DNA from: Microbulbifer sp. Q7
Lineage (GTDB): Bacteria > Pseudomonadota > Gammaproteobacteria > Pseudomonadales > Cellvibrionaceae
DNA length: 64,000 nucleotides
Assembly: GCF_001639145.1 (NCBI RefSeq)
Contig: NZ_LROY01000001.1
Span: forward strand, 1,056,501-1,120,500
Direction: 5' to 3'
Shown here: positions 9,405 to 17,705 of the stretch, piece after piece
Position numbering within the stretch: position 1 is the first letter of the stretch
How the letters are laid out: each line of letters begins with the position of its first letter
Notes under the pieces: generated by a model
Databases searched by the model: none
Seen by the model: only the letters and a program-made list of their open reading frames with translations
What the model was told of the DNA's origin: nothing
Position numbers and translations under genes: made by a program

Positions 9405-10562
9405 TCAGTCGCGATGCTTTTCGCGGTAGGCGCCGGGTGCGAGCCCCGTCCATTTTTTGAAGGCGCGGTTGAAGGCGCTGGGTTCGGAAAAACCGAGCCG
9501 CTCGGCAATGTCGGCCACCGGGGTTTCCTGTTGCTTGAGCTGGTACATGGCCATGTCGCGGCGCACAGAGTCTTTGATGTCTTGCCAGCTGTTGCCCTCG
9601 TCCTTGAGGCGGCGACGCAGCGTCTGCGGGGAGGTGAACAAGCGTTCGGCCACATCGTCCAGTGCCAGGTTCTCGATGCCGTTGTCACCCTGCAGCATGC
9701 GGCGGATGCGGCCGGTGTAGCTGTTGTCGGACTTGTACTGGGTCAGCAGGCATTCCGGTGCACGGGCCAGAAACTCGCTCAACTGCTGGGCGTCACGGGT
9801 GAGCGGCATGCTCAGGTAGCGCGTGCTGAACACCAGGCAGGTTTCCGGCTGGTGAAAGTAGTGCCGGCAGGGAAACATGTCGTTGTAGTCTTCGTCGTAA
9901 TCTGGCGGTGGGAAGGCCAGGTGCACCCGTTCCAGCAGAATAGTGCGGTCGATCATCCAGCTGAAAAAGCGCAGCCAGATCACCGCCATGGACTCGACGA
10001 AGTTCTGGTTGGGAAGCTGTTTGTGGTTTTCATGGTGGAAGATCAGCTGGGCTTCTTCACCGTTCTCCACCAGCTTGATATGCAGATCGTCGCTGACCAT
10101 GGCCACAAAACGGCTCGAGCGCAGTAACGCGCGGCGCAACGTGGGGCAGGTGATGGTGGCGTGGCCCATCATGGCAAAGGTGCCCGGTAGCCACGGGCGC
10201 GCCAGGTAGCCGCCGGATTCATCGCCGAGCTGATCCCACAGCAGGCGCAGCAGGTGTGCAAGCTGCTCGCGGCCGATACGCGCGTCGGCCTCTGAGGCAC
10301 TGGCGAGGTCGATGCCGGCATCGCGCAGCAGCTGGTCGCAGTCAATGCCGGCGGCGCTGGCGCCAGCGAGATGGGCAAAGACGGCCGCCGCCAGAATGCC
10401 CGGTGCCCTGTACTCGATTGCTGGCTGATCCGTGTTCGGAACGAGGGTTTCGGTTTCCACAGTCACGCTTCCGCTGTCGGTGAGAAGTAATCCAGGTTTA
10501 TTGGTCTCTGTGAGGCCCACTGCAATGCAGTATTCAGCGGGCACGCGGAGCGGATTATGCAA
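9405..10562 (-). CDS. AraC family transcriptional regulator
   Basis: This protein of about 385 residues has an N-terminal arabinose-binding-type domain (PF12625-like, about residues 50-240) and a C-terminal pair of helix-turn-helix motifs, LALDDVAERLFTSPQTLRRR and PVADIAERLGFSEPSAFNRA, then RAFKKWTGLAPGAYR. Regulators of this layout often control amino-acid or lipid catabolism next door, but the neighbours give no target. The start is uncertain: the longest frame begins with TTG at 10562, inside a repeated operator-like sequence, and GTG codons at 10544 and 10520 are possible. The gene ends at a bidirectional terminator. Confidence 0.9.
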   Translation of the reverse strand: MHNPLRVPAEYCIAVGLTETNKPGLLLTDSGSVTVETETLVPNTDQPAIEYRAPGILAAAVFAHLAGASAAGIDCDQLLRDAGIDLASASEADARIGREQLAHLLRLLWDQLGDESGGYLARPWLPGTFAMMGHATITCPTLRRALLRSSRFVAMVSDDLHIKLVENGEEAQLIFHHENHKQLPNQNFVESMAVIWLRFFSWMIDRTILLERVHLAFPPPDYDEDYNDMFPCRHYFHQPETCLVFSTRYLSMPLTRDAQQLSEFLARAPECLLTQYKSDNSYTGRIRRMLQGDNGIENLALDDVAERLFTSPQTLRRRLKDEGNSWQDIKDSVRRDMAMYQLKQQETPVADIAERLGFSEPSAFNRAFKKWTGLAPGAYREKHRD

Positions 10563-10584
10563 GATTATGCAAAAAGGTGCATAA
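10555..10584. promoter_or_regulatory. Three TTATGCA half-sites between the araC-type gene and the winged-helix gene
   Basis: TTATGCA occurs at 10555-10561 and again at 10565-10571, one helical turn apart. Its inverse TGCATAA is at 10578-10584, so the last two copies form a 20-bp interrupted palindrome. The array lies at the 5' end of the AraC-type gene and 111 bp before the divergent winged-helix gene. AraC-type proteins commonly bind direct repeats with this spacing, so it is a candidate autoregulatory operator. Confidence 0.5.
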
Positions 10585-10694
10585 CAAAGTCCCGGGTCGC
10601 GCCGGAGGACTTACCTGGCCGCACAGGATTTTGGGGGCTCGATGTGCTACAAATGGGGTATCCGCACCCCACCAACGGCGAGAAGGAAAGCGCA

Positions 10695-11021
10695 ATGTCT
10701 GCTCACGAGGTCGACCTCAACCCCACTATTTGTCGGCGCCTGCTGATCACGTATTTGATTGAGCGACTGTCGCGCCCGAACAATCCCGCGCTGGAGGAGG
10801 CGACGGGCTGGCCGCGCCGGACTATTCAGGATGTGATTGCCAAGGGGCTACCGGGGCACGGTACCCGGGTGGAATTTGTGCAGCAGGGGGTGCGCAATAA
10901 CGACGGTTACTATGCGCTGAAAGACTGGGGATCCATTGATCGCAACTGGGTGTGTGCCCATCTTGCAGATATCGTGCGGGTGCTTGATGTGGCGCCGGAG
11001 CAAATTCCGGCGCCGGAGTAA
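10695..11021 (+). CDS. Small winged helix-turn-helix protein (HTH_43-like)
   Basis: This 108-residue protein includes NPTICRRLLITYLIERLS and ATGWPRRTIQDVIAKGLPG, a helix-turn-helix segment, then a beta-wing region and a short acidic end. It resembles the gammaproteobacterial winged-helix family HTH_43 (PF09904), whose function is not established. The ATG at 10695 has a clear GAGAAGGAAAG ribosome site; the longer open frame upstream would overlap the operator region. It is probably a DNA-binding protein, divergent from the AraC-type regulator. Confidence 0.75.
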   Translation: MSAHEVDLNPTICRRLLITYLIERLSRPNNPALEEATGWPRRTIQDVIAKGLPGHGTRVEFVQQGVRNNDGYYALKDWGSIDRNWVCAHLADIVRVLDVAPEQIPAPE

Positions 11022-11034
11022 CCAGAGTTGGCGA

Positions 11035-11379
11035 TTACTGCTGCTTGGCGGCTTGCTGCAGGATGACATTGACCTTCTGCAGCAGGGCCGGGTCATTGCG
11101 CAGTTGCGTGGCAATGCCCTGGTACTCTTCCTTGCTCAGGCCGGCGCTCTGTACCGCGGCCACCATTTTCGACTGGGCTTCCACATTAATCGCTTCTGCG
11201 GCAGCGGCGTCGGCGGCGGCCTTGATTTTGGGCGCGTATTCCTGGCTCAGGGTAACGATGGAGCGATAGGCATCGGCAAATTTCTGCAGTTGGGCATCAC
11301 TAACGGCGGTTTCGGCGAAGGCACTGGAAACGGCGAGAGCCAGAGCAAGTGCGGCGGAATAGATGGCGGTCGGCTTCAT
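11035..11379 (-). CDS. DUF4168 secreted protein
   Basis: This 114-residue protein has a signal peptide with likely cleavage after SSAFA (about residue 22). The mature part is helical and Ala/Gln/Lys-rich and begins SDAQLQKFADAYRSIVTLSQ, the pattern of DUF4168. The mature protein should be periplasmic and is otherwise uncharacterised. It stands alone, converging on the winged-helix gene with 13 bp between stops. Confidence 0.8.
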   Translation of the reverse strand: MKPTAIYSAALALALAVSSAFAETAVSDAQLQKFADAYRSIVTLSQEYAPKIKAAADAAAAEAINVEAQSKMVAAVQSAGLSKEEYQGIATQLRNDPALLQKVNVILQQAAKQQ

Positions 11380-11598
11380 GAAGCACCTCTCGTTATCGAT
11401 GAAAACGCTTCTGTGCGGATTTGCACGCCCAGCGTTGGATGAGGGCTACAGGGCCTTGATCTGGGATCCGTTTTTAAGAGTACATCGCGGTGGCAAAGCG
11501 CTGTCTGCAAAGGGTAGTTGTTATTCACGGAGGCTTGTGTGATTCGCCGCCAGATGAGTCCGGCGGCAGTGGGTTTGTGCGCTGATGCCGCGGCCTGC

Positions 11599-12222
11599 TC
11601 AGAACAGGCCGAGAAATTTTTTACGCTTCTTGAGGGAAGCTTCGCAACTATTCAGCTGTCGTTGGTAGGTGCTCGCCCGCGCGGATACCTTGTGAGCCAC
11701 TTTCTGTAGCCATTTTTTGTTGCGGTAGGTGCGGCGGTTAAAGCCACCCTGTCCTTCGTGGTAGGCGAGGTACAGGTGGTAGGTGTCATTGGGCTTGATG
11801 CGACACTGGCGCTGGCTGGTGTTGTGATACCAGCCGACAAAGTCGATCGCGTCCTCGAAATCGTCGCGGTCACCGCGATAGTTGCCGGTGGAGCGCTGAT
11901 AACTTTTCCAGGTGGTGCCGAGGGCCTGTGGGTAACCGTAGGCATCTGACGGGCGCGGGCCGGGAATGATCCACAGGATCTTGGTGCGCGGCGGTTTTGC
12001 ATCGTGTACGAAGCGGGATTCCTGGTGCAGGGTCGCCATCATGGTGGCGATCGGGGTGTTCCACTTGCGCGCAGACTGGGCCGCGTCGTGATACCAGCCA
12101 TCTTTCTCGCGAAAAATCTCGCAGATATTGTCGGTATTGCTCGGCGGGGTGGTGGCGCAACCTGCCGCCAGTAGCGGCAGGGCAAGCAGCGCCAGTTTTC
12201 CTTTCTTATTCTTGTGAATCAT
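11599..12222 (-). CDS. Lipoprotein with transglycosylase (SLT-like) fold
   Basis: This 207-residue protein has a lipoprotein signal (LPLLAAGCATT, acylated cysteine near residue 22). The mature domain contains MATLHQESRF, with a probable catalytic glutamate, then AYGYPQALGTTWKSYQ and YHLYLAYHEGQGGF, which correspond to the ES, GLMQ-like and AYN-like motifs of family 1 lytic transglycosylases in diverged form. It probably cleaves peptidoglycan glycan strands at the outer membrane; activity is inferred. It is 18 bp from the end of rpiA on the same strand. Confidence 0.8.
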   Translation of the reverse strand: MIHKNKKGKLALLALPLLAAGCATTPPSNTDNICEIFREKDGWYHDAAQSARKWNTPIATMMATLHQESRFVHDAKPPRTKILWIIPGPRPSDAYGYPQALGTTWKSYQRSTGNYRGDRDDFEDAIDFVGWYHNTSQRQCRIKPNDTYHLYLAYHEGQGGFNRRTYRNKKWLQKVAHKVSARASTYQRQLNSCEASLKKRKKFLGLF

Positions 12223-12240
12223 CAGCTCTCAAATTATTGC

Positions 12241-12930
12241 TTAAATCTTGGACTTGACCGTCTTTACACCCTCGGCTGTCCCCAGCAGCAGTACGTCGGC
12301 GGGGCGCGCGGCAAACAGGCCGTTGGTCACTACGCCGGTAATGTTGTTGATGGCGTCTTCCAGCTCCAGGGGCTTGGCGATCTGCATATTGTGCACGTCG
12401 AGGATGACATTGCCATTGTCGGTGGTCACGCCCTCGCGATAGACCGGGTCGCCGCCGAGCTTGACGATTTCGCGGGCCACATAGGAGCGCGCCATAGGGA
12501 TCACTTCCACCGGCAGGGGGAAATTGCCCAGCACCGGCACCCACTTGCTATCGTCAGCAATACAGACAAACTCTTCCGAACAGGCGGCGACGATCTTTTC
12601 CCGGGTCAGCGCCGCGCCGCCGCCCTTGATCAGCTGCAGCAGGGGGTTGGTTTCATCGGCGCCATCCACGTACACCCGAATGCCGTCCACCGCGTTCAGG
12701 TCGTACACTGGAATGCCATGGGACTTCAGGCGTTCGGCCGAGGCTTCCGAGCTGGCGACGGTACCGTCAAACAGGCCCTTTTTTTCCGCCAGAAAGTCGA
12801 TGAAGTAATTGGCGGTGGAGCCGGTACCGACACCCACAATGGTATCGGCGTCCAGCATGGGGGTGATGTATTCCACTGCGGCGCGGGCGACGTCCTGCTT
12901 GAGTTGATCCTGGTTCGTGGGCTCTGTCAT
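12241..12930 (-). CDS. rpiA: Ribose-5-phosphate isomerase A
   Basis: This cytoplasmic enzyme interconverts ribose 5-phosphate and ribulose 5-phosphate in the pentose phosphate pathway. The 229-residue protein shows [17 protein letters not shown], the catalytic VDGADETNP segment, and the lysine/glutamate of [15 protein letters not shown] chose the ATG at 12930 (MTEPTNQDQ), which gives the family's normal length; a longer frame to 12996 adds 22 unrelated residues. It is divergent from ilvA across 148 bp, a pairing also seen in Pseudomonas. Confidence 0.96.
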   Translation of the reverse strand: MTEPTNQDQLKQDVARAAVEYITPMLDADTIVGVGTGSTANYFIDFLAEKKGLFDGTVASSEASAERLKSHGIPVYDLNAVDGIRVYVDGADETNPLLQLIKGGGAALTREKIVAACSEEFVCIADDSKWVPVLGNFPLPVEVIPMARSYVAREIVKLGGDPVYREGVTTDNGNVILDVHNMQIAKPLELEDAINNITGVVTNGLFAARPADVLLLGTAEGVKTVKSKI

Positions 12931-13078
12931 GGGGAGAAGCGTCCTTGTGCAATATTTGCGATAAAAATGCCCGATTGCGAATATTTTCTCGCGCAAAACA
13001 GGCTTTGATGTGGCTTTGCTGCTGCATAGCGATTAGACTGGCGGGCTCCCTAACATCCACCGGCTGCCGATTTCTGTC

Positions 13079-14617
13079 ATGCCCAAGTCCTATATCAAGC
13101 GCATTTTAGACGCGCGCATTTACGATGTCGCCATCGAAACCCCGCTGGAGCCCATGCGCCAGCTGTCGCACCGTGTTGGCAACCGTATTCTGCTGAAGCG
13201 GGAAGACCTGCAACCGGTGTTCTCCTTCAAGATTCGCGGCGCCTACAACAAACTCCTGCAGCTGGCCCCCGAGCAGCGCGCCAAGGGCGTGATTGCGGCG
13301 TCTGCGGGTAATCATGCCCAGGGGCTGGCGCTGGGCGCGCAGCAGCTGGGGGTGCGTGCCACCATCGTGATGCCGTCGACGACCCCGGCGATCAAGGTCA
13401 ATGCCGTGCGTATGCGCGGTGCGGAAGTCGTGTTGCACGGGGACACCTTCGACGAGGCGGCGGCGCTAGCGAGACAGCTGGTGGAGGAGCGCGACCTGGT
13501 ATTTATCCACCCGTACGATGACCCCGATGTCATCGCCGGCCAGGGCACGGTGGCGATGGAGCTGCTGCGCCAGCATCCGGGCCACCTGGACGCTGTTTTT
13601 ATCCCCGTGGGTGGTGGTGGCCTCGCCGCCGGCATGGCCGCCTACATCAAGTATGTGCGTCCGGAAATCAAGGTCTACGCGGTGGAGCCGGAAGACGCCG
13701 CGTGTCTGAAACTGGCGATGGCCCAGGGCAACCGCGAGGGGCGCCTGCCCCAGGTGGGGCTATTTGCCGATGGCGTCGCCGTGGCGCAGATCGGCGAGGA
13801 AACCTACCGCGTGCTGCGCGAGACCATCGATGGCGTCATCACGGTGACCACCGATGAAATCTGTGCGGCTATCAAGGATATTTTCGAAGATACCCGCTCC
13901 ATAGCCGAGCCCGCCGGCGCCGTGGGGCTCGCCGGGCTGAAGAAGTACGCGGACCAGAGTGGCGTGCAGAACCAGGCGCTGGCGACGGTCTGCAGCGGGG
14001 CCAATACCAATTTTGACCGCCTGCGCTATATCAGCGAGCGCACCGAGATCGGCGAGAAGCGCGAGGCGGTACTGGCAGTCACCATCCCCGAAAAACCGGG
14101 CAGTTACCTGCAGTTTTGCCGCGACCTGGGCGACCGCTCCATCACAGAGTTTAATTACCGCTACGCCAACAGCGGCGCAGCGCATATCTTCGTGGGGATG
14201 CAGGTATCCACCGATGCCGACCGCCAGCAGCTGGTGAGCCAGCTCCAGCAGCGCGGCTACGAGGTGACGGACCTGACCGACAACGAAATGGCCAAACTGC
14301 ATATTCGCCATCTTGTGGGCGGGCGTGCGCCCGGCATTGAGGACGAGGTGGTATACCGCTTTGAATTTCCCGAGCGCCCCGGCGCCCTGCGCAAGTTTCT
14401 CGAGCAGCTGGCGGGCCGCTGGAACATCACCCTGTTCCACTATCGCAACCACGGCGCCGCCTATGGGCGGGTACTGGTGGGACTGGAGGTGGCCGCAGAC
14501 GAGCGCGCGGCACTCAGGGCTTTGCTGGACCAGTTGCACTATCCCTTCTGGGAGGAAACCGAAAATCCTGCCTACCGTTTCTTCCTGTCGCAGGCCCGGG
14601 AAACGGAAGAAAACTGA
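13079..14617 (+). CDS. ilvA: Threonine ammonia-lyase, biosynthetic
   Basis: This PLP enzyme converts threonine to 2-oxobutanoate, the first step of isoleucine synthesis. The catalytic domain (about 1-320) carries the PLP lysine in QPVFSFKIRGAYNK and the phosphate-binding VGGGGLAAGMAAY. Two C-terminal ACT-like regulatory domains (about 330-415 and 425-505, the latter with RFEFPERPGALRKFLEQL) are expected to bind isoleucine and valine. At 512 residues it is the full allosteric form, not the short catabolic enzyme. Confidence 0.96.
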   Translation: MPKSYIKRILDARIYDVAIETPLEPMRQLSHRVGNRILLKREDLQPVFSFKIRGAYNKLLQLAPEQRAKGVIAASAGNHAQGLALGAQQLGVRATIVMPSTTPAIKVNAVRMRGAEVVLHGDTFDEAAALARQLVEERDLVFIHPYDDPDVIAGQGTVAMELLRQHPGHLDAVFIPVGGGGLAAGMAAYIKYVRPEIKVYAVEPEDAACLKLAMAQGNREGRLPQVGLFADGVAVAQIGEETYRVLRETIDGVITVTTDEICAAIKDIFEDTRSIAEPAGAVGLAGLKKYADQSGVQNQALATVCSGANTNFDRLRYISERTEIGEKREAVLAVTIPEKPGSYLQFCRDLGDRSITEFNYRYANSGAAHIFVGMQVSTDADRQQLVSQLQQRGYEVTDLTDNEMAKLHIRHLVGGRAPGIEDEVVYRFEFPERPGALRKFLEQLAGRWNITLFHYRNHGAAYGRVLVGLEVAADERAALRALLDQLHYPFWEETENPAYRFFLSQARETEEN

Positions 14618-14951
14618 GTAAAAGTGGGCGAATGGCGCCGAAATCGTGCTTTGGTCCGCATTTTTTGCGACGAGTAGATCACCGCGCTCGACCTGTCGAA
14701 CTTGCAATTCTAAAAATGTGAGCGTTTTCTCAAAAAAAAGACCTTGACGGGTTACTATTTGGGCACTAATCGCGTATCTTTTGATCGGTGATTGGCCCGG
14801 AGAGGCCCGCTGAAAGGAGCAGATTGGCGGCAAATGCCCCGTTTGTAGTCTGAACTTTTTGGCTGGTTGGGGTCCAAATCGCCACTGGCGGCGAAGATCG
14901 CCAGGTAATAACGAAAGAGTTCGCAAACAAAAAGAATTCAAATCTTACAGG
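14618..14951. other. Intergenic region with long leader before a small membrane-protein gene
   Basis: This 334 bp region has no gene I can support. It contains an A-rich stretch (14730-14750), a TTGACG hexamer at 14753-14758 that could be a -35 box with a poor TAATCG 17 bp later, and a small hairpin-rich stretch near 14880-14912 (short CTGGCG/CGCCAG arms). If TTGACG is the promoter, the leader of the downstream small gene is about 180 nt. Confidence 0.4.
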
Positions 14952-14960
14952 ATGGTCCCC

Positions 14961-15101
14961 ATGAAACCCGATGCATTGACACTCGCAGTAGTTGTCTTTG
15001 TTGCGGGCGTACTGCTGAGCAGTTCCGGTCTGACCGAGGTGTTCTCTTCCGACGAAGAAGAAGCCCCGGCAGCCCTGCAGCAGGGAGTGGTCACTCGCTG
15101 A
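14961..15101 (+). CDS. 46-residue single-pass membrane protein, unknown
   Basis: This short gene encodes one hydrophobic helix (LTLAVVVFVAGVLLSSSG, residues about 6-23), an acidic patch (SSDEEEAP) and a polar end. An AGG lies 9 bases before the ATG at 14961; an in-frame ATG at 14952 is the alternative. A strong intrinsic terminator follows, which supports a real transcription unit. I do not recognise the family. The short N-terminus and acidic C-terminus suggest an inner-membrane helix, but the topology cannot be fixed. Confidence 0.65.
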   Translation: MKPDALTLAVVVFVAGVLLSSSGLTEVFSSDEEEAPAALQQGVVTR

Positions 15102-15133
15102 CCCTTACGCCCGTCGCTGGCTGATGCCAAAGC

Positions 15134-15173
15134 AAAAAAGCCGAACCCTGCTCGCAGCGGTTCGGCTTTTTTG
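15134..15173 (+). terminator. Intrinsic terminator after the small membrane-protein gene
   Basis: The arms AGCCGAACC and GGTTCGGCT flank an 11-nt loop, with A6 before and T6 after. It stops the plus-strand transcript 33 bp after the small gene, and the symmetry could also serve ygfA on the minus strand. Confidence 0.88.
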
Positions 15174-15210
15174 TGTCTGCAGGGTTTGTGTCTGCACGAT
15201 TCGGGGCCGG

Positions 15211-15843
15211 TTAGAGGGTGCGGTAAACCCTCTGGTCGGTGGCCACCAGCTTCAGGGGGATGTCCCAGGGCTCTACCGGCAGGTGGTCGACACACTGTAG
15301 CTGGTGGGCAACCCCCACCAAAGCCGGCCCGCTGCCCGGGCGCAGCTGTTTGAACGCAAAAGTGCGGTCGTAGTAACCGGCCCCCATGCCTAGCCGTGCA
15401 CCGCTGGGATCGAAGGCAACCAGGGGGAGTAGCACCAGGTCCAGCCGGTCTGCGCGGATGGCGCTGGAGCGGCCCAAGACGGGCTCGGGAATGCCATAGC
15501 GATTGCGGTAGCGCGGGGTTGTGCCGGGCCAGTGTAAAAACAACATGGCGGTACGCGCCGCGCGAGGCAACGCCGGCAGGTAAAAACGCTTGTGCGGAAA
15601 GCGCTCCAGTAGTGGGCGCGGATCAATCTCGCCGTCCATCGGCCAGTAAAGGCCGATGTGGCGCGCTCGTTTCACCTCCGGGCACAGCGCCAGCCGCGCG
15701 CATAGCTTGCGACTGGCCAGGCGTTGCCGGTGTGCACTCAGTGCCCGGCGGGCGGCGCGGATTTGTCGGCGCAGCTGCTGTTTGGAGGGTTTTGTGCCAG
15801 ATAATGTCGCGTTGGATGGGGTGGCGGAATCGGACATTGCCAT
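15211..15843 (-). CDS. ygfA: 5-formyltetrahydrofolate cyclo-ligase
   Basis: This enzyme converts 5-formyl-THF to 5,10-methenyl-THF with ATP, in the cytoplasm. About 210 residues show a basic N-terminus (KQQLRRQIRAARRALS), IGLYWPMDGEIDPRPLL and the family signature GARLGMGAGYYDRTF, then KLVATDQRVYRTL at the end. The frame stays open to 15951 but the extra sequence is 6S RNA, so I place the start at the ATG at 15843, or 15837. As in E. coli and Pseudomonas, the order is zapA, 6S RNA, ygfA on one strand. Confidence 0.93.
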   Translation of the reverse strand: MAMSDSATPSNATLSGTKPSKQQLRRQIRAARRALSAHRQRLASRKLCARLALCPEVKRARHIGLYWPMDGEIDPRPLLERFPHKRFYLPALPRAARTAMLFLHWPGTTPRYRNRYGIPEPVLGRSSAIRADRLDLVLLPLVAFDPSGARLGMGAGYYDRTFAFKQLRPGSGPALVGVAHQLQCVDHLPVEPWDIPLKLVATDQRVYRTL

Positions 15844-15904
15844 CGTGTTTTCTGCGCCCGGATTGCCAGGGTCACGGCGGACCACAGCGGGAAGGGAAAT
15901 TGGG

Positions 15905-16078
15905 GCCCCGAAGGTGCGGCTGATGACATAGCCTTGAACCGTAAGGCTCAAGGTGGGGGCTCCCGGAATGCATAAGGCTTTCCGCTACAAGGCGGACTTG
16001 CACACCAACATCCGCTGGGATCCTCCAGGGTAGAATTATCGGCTCAGGACATAGTCAACTGGCCAACACTTCAGGGCA
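15905..16078 (-). ncRNA. ssrS: 6S RNA
   Basis: This RNA of about 174 nt lies between zapA and ygfA, the standard location. On the minus strand the conserved CCTGAGCCGAT is at 16048-16038. The first bases (GCCCTGAAG, from 16077) pair with the last (CTTCGGGGC, ending 15905) to close the long stem. A hairpin with CCTTGA/TCAAGG arms lies at 15953-15932. 6S RNA mimics an open promoter and holds sigma-70 RNA polymerase in stationary phase. The ends are estimated from the closing stem and the -10 box upstream, good to a few bases. Confidence 0.9.
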
Positions 16079-16084
16079 AGAAAG

Positions 16085-16090
16085 AGTATA
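16085..16090 (-). promoter_or_regulatory. -10 box of the 6S RNA promoter
   Basis: TATACT on the minus strand ends 6-7 bases before the predicted 6S start at about 16078. The -35 region (near 16108-16113) is weak. Confidence 0.6.
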
Positions 16091-16257
16091 CCCCTTGTGG
16101 GCAGACTTGGCTAAACGGACTTTCCCGGCAAAAGGTGCATTTTTGCGATAGTCAAGTGAGGCCGGAATTGCCGCGGGGCATGCGGTTTTTTGCGGAGTAC
16201 GGGGAAACGTTGGGGGCGGGCGAAGCGGCCTGCACAGCGGCAGGCCGAGTGACGGGC

Positions 16258-16572
16258 TTAGATGGTGTCGAACTTTTCCAGCGCGGCCTGTACTTTTTCA
16301 TGCAACCGGTCGAGCATCTGTTCTTCCACCGGTTGCCGGGCCAGGTCTGCCTTGGCCTGAATGAGTTCGTGGGCAATATTGAGCGCCGCCATGACCGCAA
16401 TACGCTCGGCGCCGATTACCGTGCCACTGTTGCGAATTTTCGCCATGCGCTCGTTGAGCAGTTTTGCAGACGCCTGCAGGCCGGGCTGCTCTTCTTCCGA
16501 GCAGGCAACACGATACTCCTTGTCGAGAATCGTTACCGCAACCGTCGCTGAATTGTGCGCTTTACTGCTCAT
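16258..16572 (-). CDS. zapA: Cell division protein ZapA
   Basis: This cytoplasmic protein stabilises FtsZ bundles at the division ring. It has 104 residues, the usual size. It has an N-terminal beta-strand region (VAVTILDKEYRVACSEEEQP), then ASAKLLNERMAKIRNSGTVIGAERIAV and a long C-terminal coiled-coil helix. It overlaps the preceding TIGR02449-type gene by 4 bp, and 6S RNA follows downstream. Confidence 0.94.
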   Translation of the reverse strand: MSSKAHNSATVAVTILDKEYRVACSEEEQPGLQASAKLLNERMAKIRNSGTVIGAERIAVMAALNIAHELIQAKADLARQPVEEQMLDRLHEKVQAALEKFDTI

Positions 16573-16775
16573 CCGTTATCTTGGCCCAGGCCCTTGAGCC
16601 GGTTGATCATTGTTTCAACCCGGCTGCGAGCCACTTCATTGTTTTTAATCAGCCGTTGGCGCTCTTGCTGCCACTGGCCCGCCTGCTCGCGCAGCGCGCG
16701 ATTGTCTGCAGCCAGCTGCTGGCACTGTTGCAACAGTGTATCCAGCTTGAGTTCTAACGCCTGTATTTTATCCAT
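16569..16775 (-). CDS. TIGR02449-type small coiled-coil protein
   Basis: This 68-residue, almost wholly helical coiled coil begins MDKIQALELKLDTLLQQCQQ and ends near RVETMINRLKGLGQ. It matches the short gammaproteobacterial family found directly before zapA. The fold resembles ZapB, so a role at the division ring is a reasonable inference but not shown. It is translationally coupled to zapA (ATGA overlap). Confidence 0.88.
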   Translation of the reverse strand: MDKIQALELKLDTLLQQCQQLAADNRALREQAGQWQQERQRLIKNNEVARSRVETMINRLKGLGQDNG

Positions 16776-17097
16776 AATTCCTGCGTGTTCCGTGGTCCCC
16801 CCATGTCAGCGAACCGTCTGCCACCTGCGCGAGGCGGGGGATTCCGCTACTATATTGCCGGTGTATGGGAGGGTCAATTGTCCTCAGGGTCTATGTGCCA
16901 TTTATATGGGGCGTGAGTAGTCAATATTTCGCCAGTTTGGTGATTTATTCGCACATCCTCGCCGCGCGCTCCCATTGTCCGTATTGGCAGCCAGATTTCC
17001 CGGTCGCCGTTCAAATTTACAGCAGATTGCGGATGCATTTCGGTGAGAGTGATTGCGCATTCTCCGCCGCGATTCGCAGAGGTCTTCAGGAGTATTT
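16776..17097. other. Divergent intergenic region between the zapA operon and ygfB
   Basis: This 322 bp region holds no gene I can support. It must carry the promoters of both divergent operons. A TACTAT at about 16851-16856 is a possible -10 for the plus strand without a convincing -35. I see no strong repeat or RNA structure. Confidence 0.5.
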
Positions 17098-17682
17098 ATG
17101 TCCGCAGCGCAGGTTTCGTTTGACGATCTCGCTAATCAGATAGTCGCCGCTGGCGGTAAAATCGGACCGAGCGAACTGCACGGCTTTATTTGCGGTCTGC
17201 TCGCCGCCGGTGCGCGCCCCGACAAGGGCCGCTGGAAAAATGAAACGGCGGAGTTTCTCGACCTGGAAGCGCTGCCCGCAGATCTGGCACGCGACAGCCT
17301 GAAACTCGTCGAGCAGAGCCTGCAAGACCTGTCTGACAAGAATTTTGCATTCCAGCCCCTGCTCAGCACCGGTGAAGAGCTGGCCGAGCGCGGTCAAACA
17401 CTGTGCCTCTGGTGTGAAGGGTTTTTACACGGCTTTGGTGTCGGTAAATACACCGGCGAACTGCCGGCGACGTCCAGTGAGGCGCTGAAGGATTTTGCCG
17501 AGATTGCCCAGCTGGACGCGACCTCACTTGAAAATGGCCCGGAACAGGAGCGGGAATTTTTTGAGGTGCAGGAATATGTGCGCATGGCGGCACTGAATAT
17601 CTTTGTGGAATGCAACCCACCGTCTGCCGAGAGCGATCCTGGCCAGAGTGGCGATAAACCTGCGGGCCCCACGTTGCATTGA
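17098..17682 (+). CDS. ygfB: UPF0149 family protein YgfB
   Basis: This 194-residue cytoplasmic helical protein has PSELHGFICGLLAAGARPD near residue 23, FQPLLSTGEELAERGQTLCL and WCEGFLHGFG, the conserved UPF0149 segments. YgfB has been linked in Pseudomonas to regulation of beta-lactamase and cell-wall recycling genes; whether that holds here is unknown. The ATG at 17098 follows a CAGGAGT ribosome site. It is the first gene of the ygfB-pepP-ubiH-ubiI unit. Confidence 0.93.
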   Translation: MSAAQVSFDDLANQIVAAGGKIGPSELHGFICGLLAAGARPDKGRWKNETAEFLDLEALPADLARDSLKLVEQSLQDLSDKNFAFQPLLSTGEELAERGQTLCLWCEGFLHGFGVGKYTGELPATSSEALKDFAEIAQLDATSLENGPEQEREFFEVQEYVRMAALNIFVECNPPSAESDPGQSGDKPAGPTLH

Positions 17683-17705
17683 GTTTGGAACCTGGCGTTT
17701 TCCCC

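Noticed and set aside
15844..15951. N-terminal extension of YgfA
   Set aside because: The bases overlap the 3' part of 6S RNA and the translation is unlike the family.
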